Positions 11,441-23,289 of a stretch of DNA of 64,000 bases are shown here, piece after piece. Position 1 is the stretch's first letter. Each line of letters opens with the position of its first letter. The position numbers were made by a program, and so were the translations under genes. The notes under the pieces were generated by a model that was given only the letters and a program-made list of their open reading frames with translations, did no database searches and was not told where the DNA came from. Source of the stretch: Parasponia andersonii (taxonomy: Eukaryota; Streptophyta; Magnoliopsida; Rosales; Cannabaceae); assembly GCA_002914805.1 (NCBI GenBank), contig JXTB01000296.1, positions 197,681 to 261,680 of the forward strand. Reading direction: 5' to 3'.

Positions 11441-13316
11441 ATATATTTATATTTAAAAGAAAGATCACTTTTATGTAAACTAATTAAAATGTAAAGAAAA
11501 ACAATACAAGTAAGGGTTAAAAGCTCAAATATTTAGAAAAAAGTTTAAATATAAATGGGTGATCCTTATTTTATTTCCACATAAACTTATTAAGTCAGTT
11601 TTTTTAGGTACCACTCATCTTTTGTATACCAATACACCAACTAATTTAAATTCCCTCTATTTTTTTATTTCAAGTCCCAAAAAAAGGAAGTTTTCCTCAA
11701 ATTTTTTTCCCATCAGCTACTATCTCTCTCTTATATTTTCTTCCCCTATTTCAATTCTCCGTTTTTAATTTACATATTTTCTTCTTAGTTTCTCGTGACT
11801 CTCCACGAAATCTCTACTTACTTTTCTTTCGTTTCTTTTCTTTTTCTTCTTTCTCAGCTCTTTTATATTACAAGCTCTTTAGAAAGGTTAAGGTTTAATC
11901 GTCTAAGGTAGGTTTCAATGTTGTTTCTTATTTTAATTATATGACGTTAGATATACAATTATTTTACCTATTTGAATATATTATTCTTCCACATTAATCA
12001 ACACATACTTATTTTTTTTCTGTTTTTTCCCAAGCCATTTAAAGTTCTTGGAAATTTTGTGAAAGAAATTGGGGAAGTCTTAATTTATAGCCAAATCATG
12101 ATATTACTGATTATTATTAGTATAATAATGTTGTGTCTATTATTATTATTTCCTATTACCATAAGTACTGCAAGGGAGCTATATAGTAATTGATTGCTAT
12201 TAGTTGGATATGTTTTTCAAGCTTTGAAATGTCCATTAAAGAGGACAGAACCATTGAACTAAAAATAAACATTAAAGAGATCACTCCTAACAATAAATAA
12301 TTGTAAAAAATATTTTGGTGGAAGACAAAATGTTTTAGCAAATTTTAATAAAATTATATAAATGAAAAAATAAAAAAAAAAAAAATAAAAAATAAAATTG
12401 AAAAAAACCAATAATCAAATAAATGTATTTAATAATAAACACTTTGACGATGTTTATTTTGTATTGTGAAAAAACAAGACAATGCTAATGCTGGTGACAT
12501 ATGAAAAATGTAATGGATGTAATATACTTTCCACGATACACACATCCAATAACATTTCAAAAATATCGTAAAATCTCTTTAATTACTCATTTTAATTGTT
12601 ATAAAAAATTTATTTTCTTGCAGTGATTTGTATATTTTATAAAAGGTGGCTAATCTTTTGACGTGAAAGGGCCAAAAAAGTGTGTGCCCCAAGTGGAGAA
12701 TGTCTACTATGTCCATGAGTTAAGAGTTATACTCAACGATTGATCGAATGGAGTAATACATTTTCCGAAATATTTTTAAAGAGAAATGGTATGACGAGGA
12801 AGAAACAATTTTCTATAGCACACCATTATTCATATGTATATATGTATGTACTGTCTTTACTTACTAAATAACAACTCATTATAGTTCTTATAATATCTTT
12901 GCTTACTAAGCAACAACTCATTATAGTTCTTGTAATATCGCCAAATTAAACTTTTACGAAAACAAAAATGCCAAAGTGAAGTATCTACTGATTATTTGAT
13001 TGATTCTATTGATCCTAAATTGATTGATTTACTTATTCTCTTATTTATCTGTTGTGATTTATTTTCCTTTTTGTATTATATCCTAAAACTATAAATAGGG
13101 GTATTTGAACTCATTGTGAATGGACAACGAGAACGAATAATTTCTTGTTCTCTATTTCTACTTCTCTATCTCTTTCTGTTCTTCTCAAACTCAATATACT
13201 TTTTTTCTATCAAGGCAATTTTTTTTTCCAATTTATCCAAATTTGTCTAACCTTTACAATTTTTTCCTTGTAAGGAATATGAATCTAGATAGTTGTATTA
13301 AAATTTGACAAAATTC
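11441..13316. other. AT-rich intergenic region, no gene; possible LTR remnant near its end
   Basis: No protein family is recognisable. Positions 11690-11890 are pyrimidine-rich and could be an old leader. A 42-bp tandem duplication sits at 12854-12937 (CTTACTAA..AACAACTCATTATAG twice). Around 13088 ACTATAAATAGGGG followed by a TTCTTGTTCTCTATTT tract looks like a copia LTR promoter remnant, cut by the solo LTR that starts at 13317. Confidence 0.4.
12854..12937. repeat. Tandem duplication, 42-bp unit x 2
   Basis: Both copies contain CAACTCATTATAGTTCTT and differ at a few positions (TTTACTTACTAAATAA versus TTTGCTTACTAAGCAA). Confidence 0.8.
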
Positions 13317-15629
13317 TGTAAAAATCTATTTTTATAAAGGGTGAAAGAGACATTTTCTAACTCAACGGCAATTTGGTAATTCTGAAGTTTTTGGAATATT
13401 AAATACAAATTATCTGGAATTAAAAAATGGGTACTACAGTTTTGAAATTTGCCATTAAATCCCCTATTTCTTCTCTTCTTTTTCGAACAAGTCCTTGATA
13501 GAGGGGGGTAGTATGCTGAAGTTGTTTGGCCACCCAGTCATCGCACTGCTGTCTGACGCTGGCAATGCGCCTTCCCGCAGTCTCCTTTAGTCGACAATGA
13601 AACCTTGCCACCTAGTCCCATCCTGTTACGCCCCTAGTAGCAAGAGATTAGCTAGTTTGAAATTTCAACCGCCGTCGTCGTTTTTCAACCATAGATTCTT
13701 TGTCGGATATAATTTTGTGACATCACCAACACCGTTAGACTCGTCTCGTTGTCACCATCATTTTTCGATGACTCTAGACATTTAACTCGTTGTTGGTAAG
13801 ATTTTCACCATTTTGGCCGTTTTACCAAAGTTTGTATAAAAGTGATACTTTTTAATTATTCGGTTAGGTAATAATTTTATCCGAGATAATTATATGAGGT
13901 GAAAGAAGGTTAAAAATCATGAATAATTACAGCCAATAAAAATAAAAATGATATCCAAAAGTACTGTAATTTTCAAATAGAAAAAGATGAGATTTTTCTA
14001 AATATTTTCAAAATGTGGTATTCTTGTAAGTTTCAGATTTTAAAGCCCATTTAATGCACGGGACCTCAAACTTGAATTCTAACTTTGAATTTCAACTTAT
14101 TGAGGCTGAGAGATAAATTTTGATATAAAATATGACTATATTTCGAAGTGACACGAAAATCGAAATTTTGTAGCTCATGAATGATGTTGTTTTGCATACC
14201 ACAGGCCGATCTAACATCGAGATCTACTTTTGAAAAAATATATATCTAACGTAATATTTAGGGGCGTTTTGAATTCAATGGTGACCTCTATTTCTCTATT
14301 TCAGTTTCAAGCAAAAAAGTCACTTTCATGTGGACTTACAAAGATCAAGAAATTGTCATTTGAACTTCTGAGTGACGAACGAAAGTTTCTTAGAGCGTTG
14401 TTAGCTTGGTGTAGTTACCAGAATAAGGAAAGGGTTTTAATTACCTAGTTTTATACTCATTTTGTTTATTAATTGCATTATAATTGATTTATGAAAAATA
14501 AAAAAGTTTACGATAATTGTTAAATTGTGGTAACATATTGGATTATACTGTATGAAATTTTATACATACTTTTAAATTGTGATTATGGGGTAATACATCA
14601 GTGTGCTGCCTATGTTACAGTAAATCCCAGAATAATGGGAAGTGGTATTTTGGAAGCATTGTTTAGTGAATATTTTGCATAGTTATTACATATTCTATAA
14701 CATGATGTATATTTATAGGATCACACACTTGAGTTTTATTATTGCATTATGGTAATTTAGATTACTGGAGAGTTATTACAGTACTAGGTGAAAGACCTAA
14801 GATCCTATGTAGGTTTTTAGCTAATACACTTATGAGTAGTATTAGGATATTGGGTACCTCTAGTAAGGGGTATTACAGGGTAATGATGGGAGGATAAGAG
14901 TTCACTTATTTACATTTGGTTGATGTATAATATGTACAATTATGTGTTTCTAGTTTTGGCTTTCAATACGTGAATATTTTGGACATCAAATATTTTATAA
15001 ATATGGTTTATAAATAGATTTTGAAAAAAGGTATTAACCATTCAGGTTTAATTAAATTGCATCAATTCAAGAAGATAATTGAATTTCTATTGAGCATGTG
15101 AATGATCATCCCCCTATTTCTCCCACTTTCAAGTGTTTGTCTAACTTAGGTAGTCATCTTGATAGATAAACAATCTGTGCAGCTTATGTATATAGTTCTA
15201 CTCTTAATCCTTGGTGGCTATTTATACCCTGTAGACTTTCTTTCTTGTTCAGTTATTTAGCCAAGATTAGTAAAGCTAGTAAATTGATGCATGAAGATAG
15301 TGATATTATTAATTTGAGAACTTGAAACCTCAAGTGATTTGATATTAATTATTTTGGACATTGGACTAAAGTTTTCAGTTGAATTTATTTTGCCAGAAAT
15401 TTATAATTTCTCAATAAGTATCCAATTAAGATAGCTGGAGACTTTCTTGAACTCTATAAAGGGTATTTTCTTAAGTAAATATAAATTAATAAGAGATTTA
15501 AATGATTATGGAATTCATAATGATTTAAGGACTAAAATAAAATATACCTGAATTTTATAAAATTAATATTTTATTTTATCTTCATCTAAAATTACTAAAC
15601 GTCACGGATTTGGATTTCCGGTTGTAACA
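13317..15629 (+). repeat. Solo LTR of a Ty3/gypsy element, 2313 bp
   Basis: It begins TGTAAAAATCTATTTTTATA and ends TTCCGGTTGTAACA. It is co-linear over its length with the LTR at 45180-51507, including the GGGTACTACAG block near 13428, the CCACCATCATTTT region and the TATTGGGTACCTC stretch. The tetramer ATTC abuts both ends (13313-13316 and 15630-15633), consistent with a short target duplication. Nothing on either side resembles gag or pol, so it is a solo LTR. Position 15089-15096 (ATTGAGCA) corresponds to the site where a hAT entered the 45-kb copy. Confidence 0.75.
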
Positions 15630-16007
15630 ATTCTGAGTTTTCTATGATAATTTTGGCTTCTCTCCTATCTGCAGAATCTAAATCTATTTATTGCAATATG
15701 GGTCTAACAATTAGTCTGATACTTTTTCTTTTAGTCGTTTAATTTTTTCTAGATTTGAAATTTCTAAAATAAAAGTCTAGAAAACAATATTATTTGGCAC
15801 GTAGAAATTCAATCTCTACAAATGACCTATTATGTTTCAATTGAAATAGGAAATATCATATGTGGGTTGTGGTGGATCATATAAGAGGTATCTCCAGTGG
15901 ACACTTTGAGTTTTAGTTATTTTCTTTGTCACTTGTTCTATAACCATAGTTATATTCAAATATTTTTCAATTTAAGAGAGTGAAATTTATTTTTTGTTTT
16001 CTTGTTT

Positions 16008-16470
16008 GATTAATTAAACTTACACATTCAACACGTATGCTTCATTTTTCAATTTCAATTAACGGGAGTTAGGGGACAAAAAAGGACTTGAGTGGTACTA
16101 AATTTTAAATTTAAGTAGATTATTTATTTATTCTTATCTTTTTGAACCATAAGTTGAGCAAAATGAAAGAATTCAGGAATTCCACAAACCTTTACTTATG
16201 CTATACTTCTTCTTCAGTCCTATACTAGCCGCCCCAACAGGGCAACCCAGGAAAAAGCCAACTCATGACAAGTCAACTATAATGTAAACCTGGAAATATG
16301 TTCTCCTTGTTTATGCAACGTATTGACTTTGTGATTTTTAACTATATTTTTCATTACTTCACATCATCAACTAAATTGTGGTCTACATTGATATAATAAT
16401 TAGTCTGTTGAAAACTCCTTTAGATCGAAGATTCGAAGAAATTGTTGAGGAAATATAGACTTCATTGACG
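16008..16470 (+). repeat. Non-coding block, paralogous to 26312-26790
   Basis: Shared phrases in order include AATTCCACAAACCTTTA-like, TAGCCGCCCCAAC, GACAAGTCAACTATAAT, ATTGACTTTGTGA and TTAGTCTGTTGAAAA, over roughly 460 bp at moderate identity with indels. A possible first exon follows about 400 bp downstream of this copy only. It may be a duplicated promoter or a fragment of an unrecognised repeat; the sequence does not decide. Confidence 0.6.
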
Positions 16471-16859
16471 TCTATATCTGGCTCCTATATATAAATATAT
16501 ACATATATTTACACTTGGTATTCTAATTTTACATACATTCATATAACATGCTATTATTGATTTGTTCTTGCCACTAATTTGAAGTAGAGCCTATGCTAAT
16601 AATTATTTGTAATAACCTTTAAAGAAATTAATTGTAATCTTTTCTTGAATACATAGGTTTTATCCAAATGGATTTTGCGATACTAGATTATGTGATTAGA
16701 TTTTAGCGAGGAAACAACTTGATAGTATTTTCTACTTTTCATTTTTTCCCGTTCGGTAGTACCTTTTCATGATCTAATGATTGATTGCTTGTGTTTCTCC
16801 TTTTTAATTTAAATTTTCCTTTTGAGTTCTTTTGATTGTGTGGGATGGGTACTCTTTGA

Positions 16860-16944
16860 GTGNGCTTTCGTCTTGTATTAATTACCCAATTTCTCCTCCT
16901 AGCCTTCGTTTTTGCCATCTTGCAACATCCTTTGGTCCAAGCAG
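16860..16944 (+). pseudogene. Possible truncated first exon encoding a signal peptide
   Basis: The frame reads FRLVLITQFLLLAFVFAI then LQHPLVQA: a short basic start, a long hydrophobic core and a small-residue cleavage-like end. It stops at a donor-like CAAGCAG|GTTCGT at 16945. The apparent start is GTG rather than ATG, next to an ambiguous base (N at 16863), so the true start cannot be read. A CACTA transposase fragment on the opposite strand begins 16 bp later, so any following exons are gone. Secreted proteins and receptor kinases often have such exons, but the family is unknown. It could also be chance. Confidence 0.3.
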
Positions 16945-16960
16945 GTTCGTATAGAAGCAT

Positions 16961-17670
16961 TCAATTATATACATACTTGCATACTGGACAACTGTTTAAC
17001 TCTGAGTTCTCCTTCCAAAATATAGCACAATCATACTTGCATACATGAATTGATTCGTATCCAAGACCGATATCATGTAACTTTGCCTTAGCCTCATAGT
17101 GCGATCCAGGTAAATTAGTCCTATTTGGAAATGCTTCAAGCAACAATTTAAGTAACATATCAAATGATTTATTGCTCCACTTGTTGAGGACATTCAAATG
17201 AATTACCTTAACTAAAAAGTTAAGTGATGAGAACTTTGTGCACCCAGGATACAACTCTTTCTCTATCTCCTCAAATAACTTGCTAAACTTGTCTGAGTCT
17301 TGATTGCCATCTGTCGGGATGTCATCTAAGTTTGGATCAACTTCATGACTTGGTCCACTTACTCCAACAATATCAGCCATGAGATCATGCATCTCATCCC
17401 TTTTGTCTTCGCTTTCCATAGTTACTGCTGGAAAGATTCTTCGTGATATGACCATATAGTATAGGACTATTTTATGTCCTTTTCAACTATATGTTATTCC
17501 ACTATATCTGGGTCTTGGAATTTCCCATTCAAGCATTTTCTACACGGACATCTCACTTTACCTTTGTCATTGACAAATACTTTTGATCTCTCAGCAAAAG
17601 CCTTAGCACCACTTCTAAACTGAGCTGACAATTGATTACTTATGCTCATCCAACTCTTGTCAATGTCCAT
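16961..17670 (-). pseudogene. CACTA TNP2 transposase, N-terminal fragment
   Basis: From ATG at 17668-17670 the minus strand encodes MDIDKSWMS..., the transposon-associated N-terminal domain with the CPCRKCLN cysteine motif near 17530. After a frame disruption near 17456 comes an open stretch with MHDLMADIVG, KELYPGCTKF, NKSFDMLLKLLLEAFPN and CPVCKYVYN, the canonical start of TNP2. It stops short of the catalytic Transposase_21 core. No CACTA terminus was found on its upstream side. Only this piece of the element is present, separate from the copies at 1-4849 and 59400-61068. Confidence 0.8.
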
Positions 17671-19820
17671 CTTATATTGTCCACATATAGCAAAGAATAA
17701 TTATCGGTAAAGAGCGCATACAATGACATATAAAGTAGCTATGTGCATGTGTCCTAGATCCATCTTATTACTCCACTACTAAAAGGTAAGGCCCTATCCC
17801 ATTCAAGATTACTTTGTTATGTGGTCCATCATTCACTCAAATATTATTCCGTTCATACCGAAATTCCAGTAGCAACTCTCCACAGTTCTCCTAAGTGTGA
17901 TACATATATGCACATACTTGAAGAACACATGGAGATACCACCAGAACTCGACCAGAGAAAAATGTTTATAAGCAAATAACAACACATAAAGTGTAATCCC
18001 ATATTATCCAAACGGGACAATTCAGAAGTCGATATCGAGATGCATAATCTCTCACTGACTCCTAGACGGGTCTAAGGTAATTTCTTTCGTGCATAAAATA
18101 TATCATGTATATATTAAAGATAGTTGATAAGCGTACATATTTGAAAAGAAATCATCAACCAACAGAATAACTATAAATCGATTTTTCTCTTCTATGAGTA
18201 TTTTCGTAATATCGGGACTTCTGGGGGTGTCATAGGGGTATTTTAGAAAATCTACATCTTTTATTAGTATCTCGTGTACTCTAAGGTTATTTTAGGAAAT
18301 TTAGTATATTTTATGTCTTATAGGGGTGTTTTATTATTTTAGGTGTCATATGATCGAACACAGTCTAAATGGGTTTATTTCAGTGTGTTTGCAACAAATA
18401 AGAAATTCTGCATGTTTCATCCAAAAAAATGCCTACATCTAAAATAAAATTTCCTTTACCCTAAAAAATAATAATAATAAAAAAATTCCTTGATGAAAAG
18501 ACCTGTAAACTGACAATAGTACAAATAATACATTCATCACTTTTTGATAGGATATAGGTTTTTGACATATATTCTGCATGTTAGTTTTATGATAGAACAT
18601 TAATTTAGGAACAACAGGAAATAAAAAACAACTATTATATGATCGATGCCAAATATTATTGGCCAACTGCCGAATCCTAAATGGGTGTGCCGGGATGATA
18701 ACCTCATCATGATTAAGCTGTTACTTCACTCAAGAAAGGTGTTTTCTTGGGTTTAAAGATCGATAATGGGTACTTGAGAGATATATATGGAGACTTTTAG
18801 TTTATAAAATAAGTGATGAGAGGAGTTCACTAGCCCGTCTATATATCAAAGTTTATGCTGAAACTAAGAACAGTCGTCATCTTATTGCGCGCCATGCATT
18901 AATTAGTTGCAATATATGTACGTCGTCAGGACTACGGCATCTCCGTTTGGGGTGTGTTTTTCTTTTGTTTTTGACAATTCTCTTCTTTCATTTTTCTCCT
19001 TTATTTATTACATCTCACAAGCTCAACTCAGGTTGAAAGATTTGACTTTTCTTTAAAAGGGAAAGATAAACAAATATCTTGGAGCTTTAACAGACTGGTT
19101 ATAAATTAATATTCTAGTTTGACCATATATTATGCAATAGCTTCAAATTTTTTTTTCGGAGAAAATTGCTTCAAAACTATTGTGATTATTATTAGTCATG
19201 TCCAAACAATACAAAATATCCCAACTTGCATCTACTTATGACAACCACCATAGCAATCTATCTCAAATAACATTATAATAATTGTGATTTAGAGATGGAA
19301 AAAAACAATTATTTAGTTCAAATAGATCAATTCTTACACATTAAATTTATCCAAATATTATCAGACTCCCAATATTGTCTTTTTCATAATGAAATCATGT
19401 TCTAAATTGATATATAGTTTGAATCCCATTTTGATACAGATTACTCTTATGACTCAATATTTTATAATTCTCAAGTCTTGCGATTGAAACTGACTTGTTT
19501 AGCATTACGAAGGTACTATTAAAAAACTTATATTTGGAAATAATTGGTTCATAAAAGAATGACGGCAATCTGGAGCTACTTGTTGACTTTTTCATTTTTA
19601 ATCTTTAAACTTACCTGTTTGGATTTATGCAGTGGGGAAAAAAATGTAAAAGGTAACAAGTACCATTTCTTAGAGCTAGTGAAGGAAGTGCATTAGATAA
19701 TCTTATTATGGTAATATATTAGAATGGTAATAGACTTAATCTGGTGGAACACATGATTCAACTATCATTTTATAAAGCTCTCAAAAATTCAAAATGGCCT
19801 CTTTTATCTTTATATATGAT

Positions 19821-19853
<33 letters not shown>

Positions 19854-20340
19854 AAAAGCCCTCGAAATGGTTGTAAGTAAAAGAAATCAGAGCAAATAAT
19901 CTCAAAAATACAATATTAAAAAAAATCTGGAATTTATAAGCAAAGTGGAAAAAATAAAATAAAATAAGCTAAAAAGAAAAAATAAAAAAGTGAACCTTGC
20001 AGAGTGGATTTGTCACAGAAGCAAGCTTGCAAGAGCACTTGCCAGAAACAGATCCTATCTGCAAATCAAGAATTGAAATCCTCGATTATTTGTTAACTTT
20101 AAAATATATAAAAAAAAAAGAGAGAGAAAGTTTTTAACTTAATGTCCACATCAAATAATTTGGGTTTAGGGTTTAACTGAATTTGGTTGAATACGTACGG
20201 ATACTGTAAAGGAGAATTGAAAAGGAAAAATGAAAAAATGAAAAAAATAAAAAAAGGAGAATTGAACTTTCTATTAGCAGAAACTGTAGAGCTCCAATGG
20301 ATTTTTTTGACGAAAACTGAGAAGGAGATTTAGGATCTCC
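17671..20340. other. AT-rich region without a supported gene
   Basis: No conserved protein is seen on either strand. A (TA)n run lies at about 19822-19851. On the minus strand 19997-20058 is flanked by an acceptor-like TTTGCAG and a donor-like AAG|GTTCAC and would encode a Cys-containing peptide (GKCSCKLASV); see findings. Confidence 0.45.
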
Positions 20341-20512
20341 ATCGGAGAAAGAGAGAGACAGAGAGCGAGGAAATGAAAATGAAAGAGAGACAGAGAGCGA
20401 GGAAATTCATACCGAGAGATTTTTTATTAGAGTTTGAAAGGATTTTTAAGAGAGAGAGGGAGCGGCTGAGAATGCAACGAGAGAGAGATAAGGAGACAGC
20501 AGCTGAGAATGA

Positions 20513-20561
<49 letters not shown>

Positions 20562-20620
20562 CTGAAGATGAAGCGAGCAGTAGCTGAGAATAAAGTGAGA
20601 AAAGTATGATTTAGGGTTAA
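20341..20620. repeat. Purine-rich (GA)n tract
   Basis: A GA microsatellite of about 45 bp (20515-20559) is embedded in a longer AGAGAGA/GAGCGAG low-complexity tract. On the minus strand this is a CT-rich tract like a plant 5' leader, with an ATG at about 20342. The Arg/Glu-rich and Leu/Ser-rich open frames are products of low complexity. Confidence 0.8.
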
Positions 20621-21018
20621 TTAATAAGATAACATTTACCGACAAGGTATGAGCTAGAAACAAAACTTAAAAATGTGATATTTGAATTAAAATATGGGTC
20701 TAATCAAGCAAACTGACCTAATTTCGGGCTCATTTTAAGTAAATATTTGTTTATTAAATGTTATGGCAAAAATATAATTATTAACTATAATAACCATTAT
20801 TATTGGGGTCTAATTATCTATCTCAAAGAAAAAAGAACCTTAGCTTCTATTCTCTTCAAAAAAAATCCACACGTCGCAAATAATTTGAATGTGATGAGCT
20901 TTGAAGACGAAGATGATTTGAATGTGAGAGCTGCAAATAATAATCAAAGCATCGTCAATAATATCCTTTTTGAATTCAAGAAAGAAATAATCTGCCGGAA
21001 GGTTAAACAATGTTAGTG

Positions 21019-21140
21019 TCCAAAGAAATTGTAATAAATGAAGCATGTTCAGCTCTAACTTCCAAGCCGAGTGACTCTCGTCCAAAAAATTGTAATAAAT
21101 GAAGCATGTTCAGCTCTGACTTCCAAGTCGAGTGATTCTG
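21019..21140. repeat. Tandem duplication, 61-bp unit x 2
   Basis: Copies at 21019-21079 and 21080-21140 share AATGAAGCATGTTCAGCTCT and CCAAG(C/T)CGAGTGA. They differ at a handful of transitions and one indel. Confidence 0.85.
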
Positions 21141-21284
21141 CTAATGTTCATAGCATGACATTGATAATTGAAGTTGCTTTAAAAAAGAATGTGTTAGTAG
21201 CTAGCTATTGTTTCACAAGTTTTCACATATTCATTAATTTAGTATTGATCAAAGTAACGTGGTAAATATTATCGATGACAGAAG

Positions 21285-21766
21285 TGTTGAAAATAAACTT
21301 GTTTAAGCTCATAAGAAGTATTTAAGCCCATCAACATGAGGCCTAATAAGTTGGAGTTAGCCTAAGTGCAAAACTCATAAAAGAAAAAAGCCCAAGTCCA
21401 AATTAAAGAAGCCTTCCACCTAGAATCTTTTAGTGTTAGCTAGATATTAGCTTTTTACATTGGAATTATTTGATTATTTAGATTATTATTAGAAGTGTGT
21501 AGAAGAAAATATGTGTGGCTTTAAGGATTTTTGTAATTGTTTATTTGTGTCGTTCTCATTGTTTCTCATGTAGTATAAATACCCCTCTCCATTTGAGTTC
21601 TAAGTATCAAGTAAGAAGCAAAGCTTCTAAGGGTGAAGAGAAGAGAGAAAGAAGCATAGTTTCTAGTGAGTAAGTGAGTGAGTGAGTGAGTTTGAATAGT
21701 GAAGTTAAGAATTTTCTCTTGTAAAAATATTTGAGTGAATAATAAAGTTTGTTTTACTTTCTAACA
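21285..21766 (+). repeat. Copia 5' LTR, 482 bp
   Basis: It starts TGTTGAAAATAAAC, ends TTTCTAACA, and is followed at once by the primer-binding site. It contains TAGTATAAATACCCC near 21575, a TATA box, and a (GAGT)n run near 21665-21690. About 80% similar by eye to 62252-62719. Confidence 0.85.
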
Positions 21767-21769
21767 AAG

Positions 21770-21781
21770 TGGTATCAGAGC
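21770..21781 (+). promoter_or_regulatory. Primer-binding site (initiator tRNA-Met)
   Basis: TGGTATCAGAGC is the standard plant copia PBS, complementary to the 3' end of initiator tRNA-Met, 3 bp after the LTR. Confidence 0.9.
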
Positions 21782-22051
21782 AAGGTTGTGAGTTAACTTG
21801 AAATTCTAAATATGCTATGTGGTTGCAACTTTAACTAATCCTCCACATCAGAAAAGAATTCTTGAGATTGTGAGTATCAGCTATTTGTACCAAATATACT
21901 ACTATTAGATATCAAATCAAAGAGCTCGACGAGACGAACACGCTGCCATAAGAATCAGCCCAATCGGAGTCCGTACAAGTCAGAACAAGTCATCGGAAGT
22001 TTGCTGCCACAAACTAAGTCAACTCACTGAGTTGAGCCGAGTCAGAGTCAT

Positions 22052-22170
22052 TTGACCGAGCCATCAAAACCGTTTGACCACGCCATTGACTAAGCCATCA
22101 GAGCTGTTGACCAACTATTGACCAGCATTGACCGTTGACCGAGCATTGACTTTGACCGTTGACTTTGACC
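22052..22170 (+). promoter_or_regulatory. Array of 11 W-box cores in the copia leader
   Basis: Eleven TTGAC motifs occur in 119 bp, and every one is followed by C or T, giving TTGACY, the core bound by WRKY factors. They lie between the PBS and the gag start at 22261, downstream of the LTR promoter, so they would be in transcribed leader DNA. The family copy at 62252 has seven. Spacing is irregular (about 6-20 bp). Whether they bind WRKY proteins is untested. Confidence 0.6.
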
Positions 22171-22260
22171 CGTTGATATACAAGTCAATCTTAAGGTTTT
22201 TCAACTTTCTGGATCTATCTGTGTAGTCGAAATTTCCAAAAACTCACTCCATTAATAGTT

Positions 22261-23289
22261 ATGGCTACCGACAGTTTAGCATCTCTTCAAGTTCCACCAC
22301 TTCAAGGTAATAACTTTGATAATTAGACTATCAAAATGAAAGTCCTCCTTGGAGCACATGATACTTGGGAAGTAGTAGAGAAAGGCTACGAAGAGCCAAG
22401 AGATGAGACAATACTATCTTCAACACAGAAAGATAGTTTAAAAGATTCAAGAAAAAGAGACAAAAAAGCTCTCTTCCTCATCTATCAGACCTTAGATGAC
22501 GACAGATTTGAGAAAATCTTAAGTGCAACCTCTGCTAAGGAAGCATGGGAGAAACTTTAAATTTCATACAAAGGAGAAGAAAAGGTCAAAAAGGTCCACC
22601 TTCAAACTCTAAGAGGAGAGTTTGATTTATTACACATGAGAAAGACTGAGTCAGTTTCTGACTATTTTTCAACAGTTTTAACCATTTCGAATCAAATGAA
22701 GCGAAATGGTGAGAAACTTGAAAATGTTACGATTATGGAAAAGATTCTTCGATCCTTAGACCCAAAGTTCGAGAATATTGTTACTGTCATCGAAGAAACT
22801 AAAGATTTGAGAGCAATGACAATAGAACAACTCTTGGGTTCTTTACCAGCTCATGAGGAAAAGAAAAAGAAGAAGCCAAATTTTAAGGAGCAGCTTCTCA
22901 AGACACAACTTACAGAGAAAGAAGATAGCCAATGTAGGGAAAGAAGTCAACATGGTCGTGGTAGAGGACAAACCCAAGGAAAAGGACATGGTACAAGTCG
23001 AGGTCATGGACAAGGTTGGAATTCCAACAACCACAATTATCATATCAACAATTTTGAAAGAGGAGAAAGCTCTACAAGAGATCGTGGTAGAGGTCGAATG
23101 AACTCAAGGCCTGAGAAGTCTCAAGTTGAATGTTTCAATTGTCATAAGTTTGGGCATTATGCTAGAGAGTGTAGAGTACCCAATAGCAGAATTGAAGAAA
23201 AAATTAATTACGTTGAAGAAAAAAGGGAAGAAAATGGCACCGTGCTACTAGCATATAAAGACAACAATGGAGGACAAGACAACACATAG
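22261..23289 (+). pseudogene. Copia gag with zinc knuckle, interrupted
   Basis: ATG at 22261 begins MATDSLASLQVPPLQGNNFD, a UBN2-type gag start. TAG at 22324 and TAA at 22558 break the frame; an open stretch then runs to TAG at 23287. Near the C-terminus are an Arg/Gly/His-rich segment (about 22940-23100) and the CCHC knuckle CFNCHKFGHYAREC, which binds the element's RNA in the particle. The first stop lies where family members have Trp. Confidence 0.9.

Noticed and set aside
17774..17790. CACTACTAAAAGG resembling a CACTA 5' terminus
   Set aside because: Orientation is opposite to the adjacent minus-strand transposase fragment and no subterminal repeats or matching end were found.
20373..20663. 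Arg/Glu-rich and Leu/Ser-rich frames
   Set aside because: Direct products of the (GA)n tract read on the two strands.
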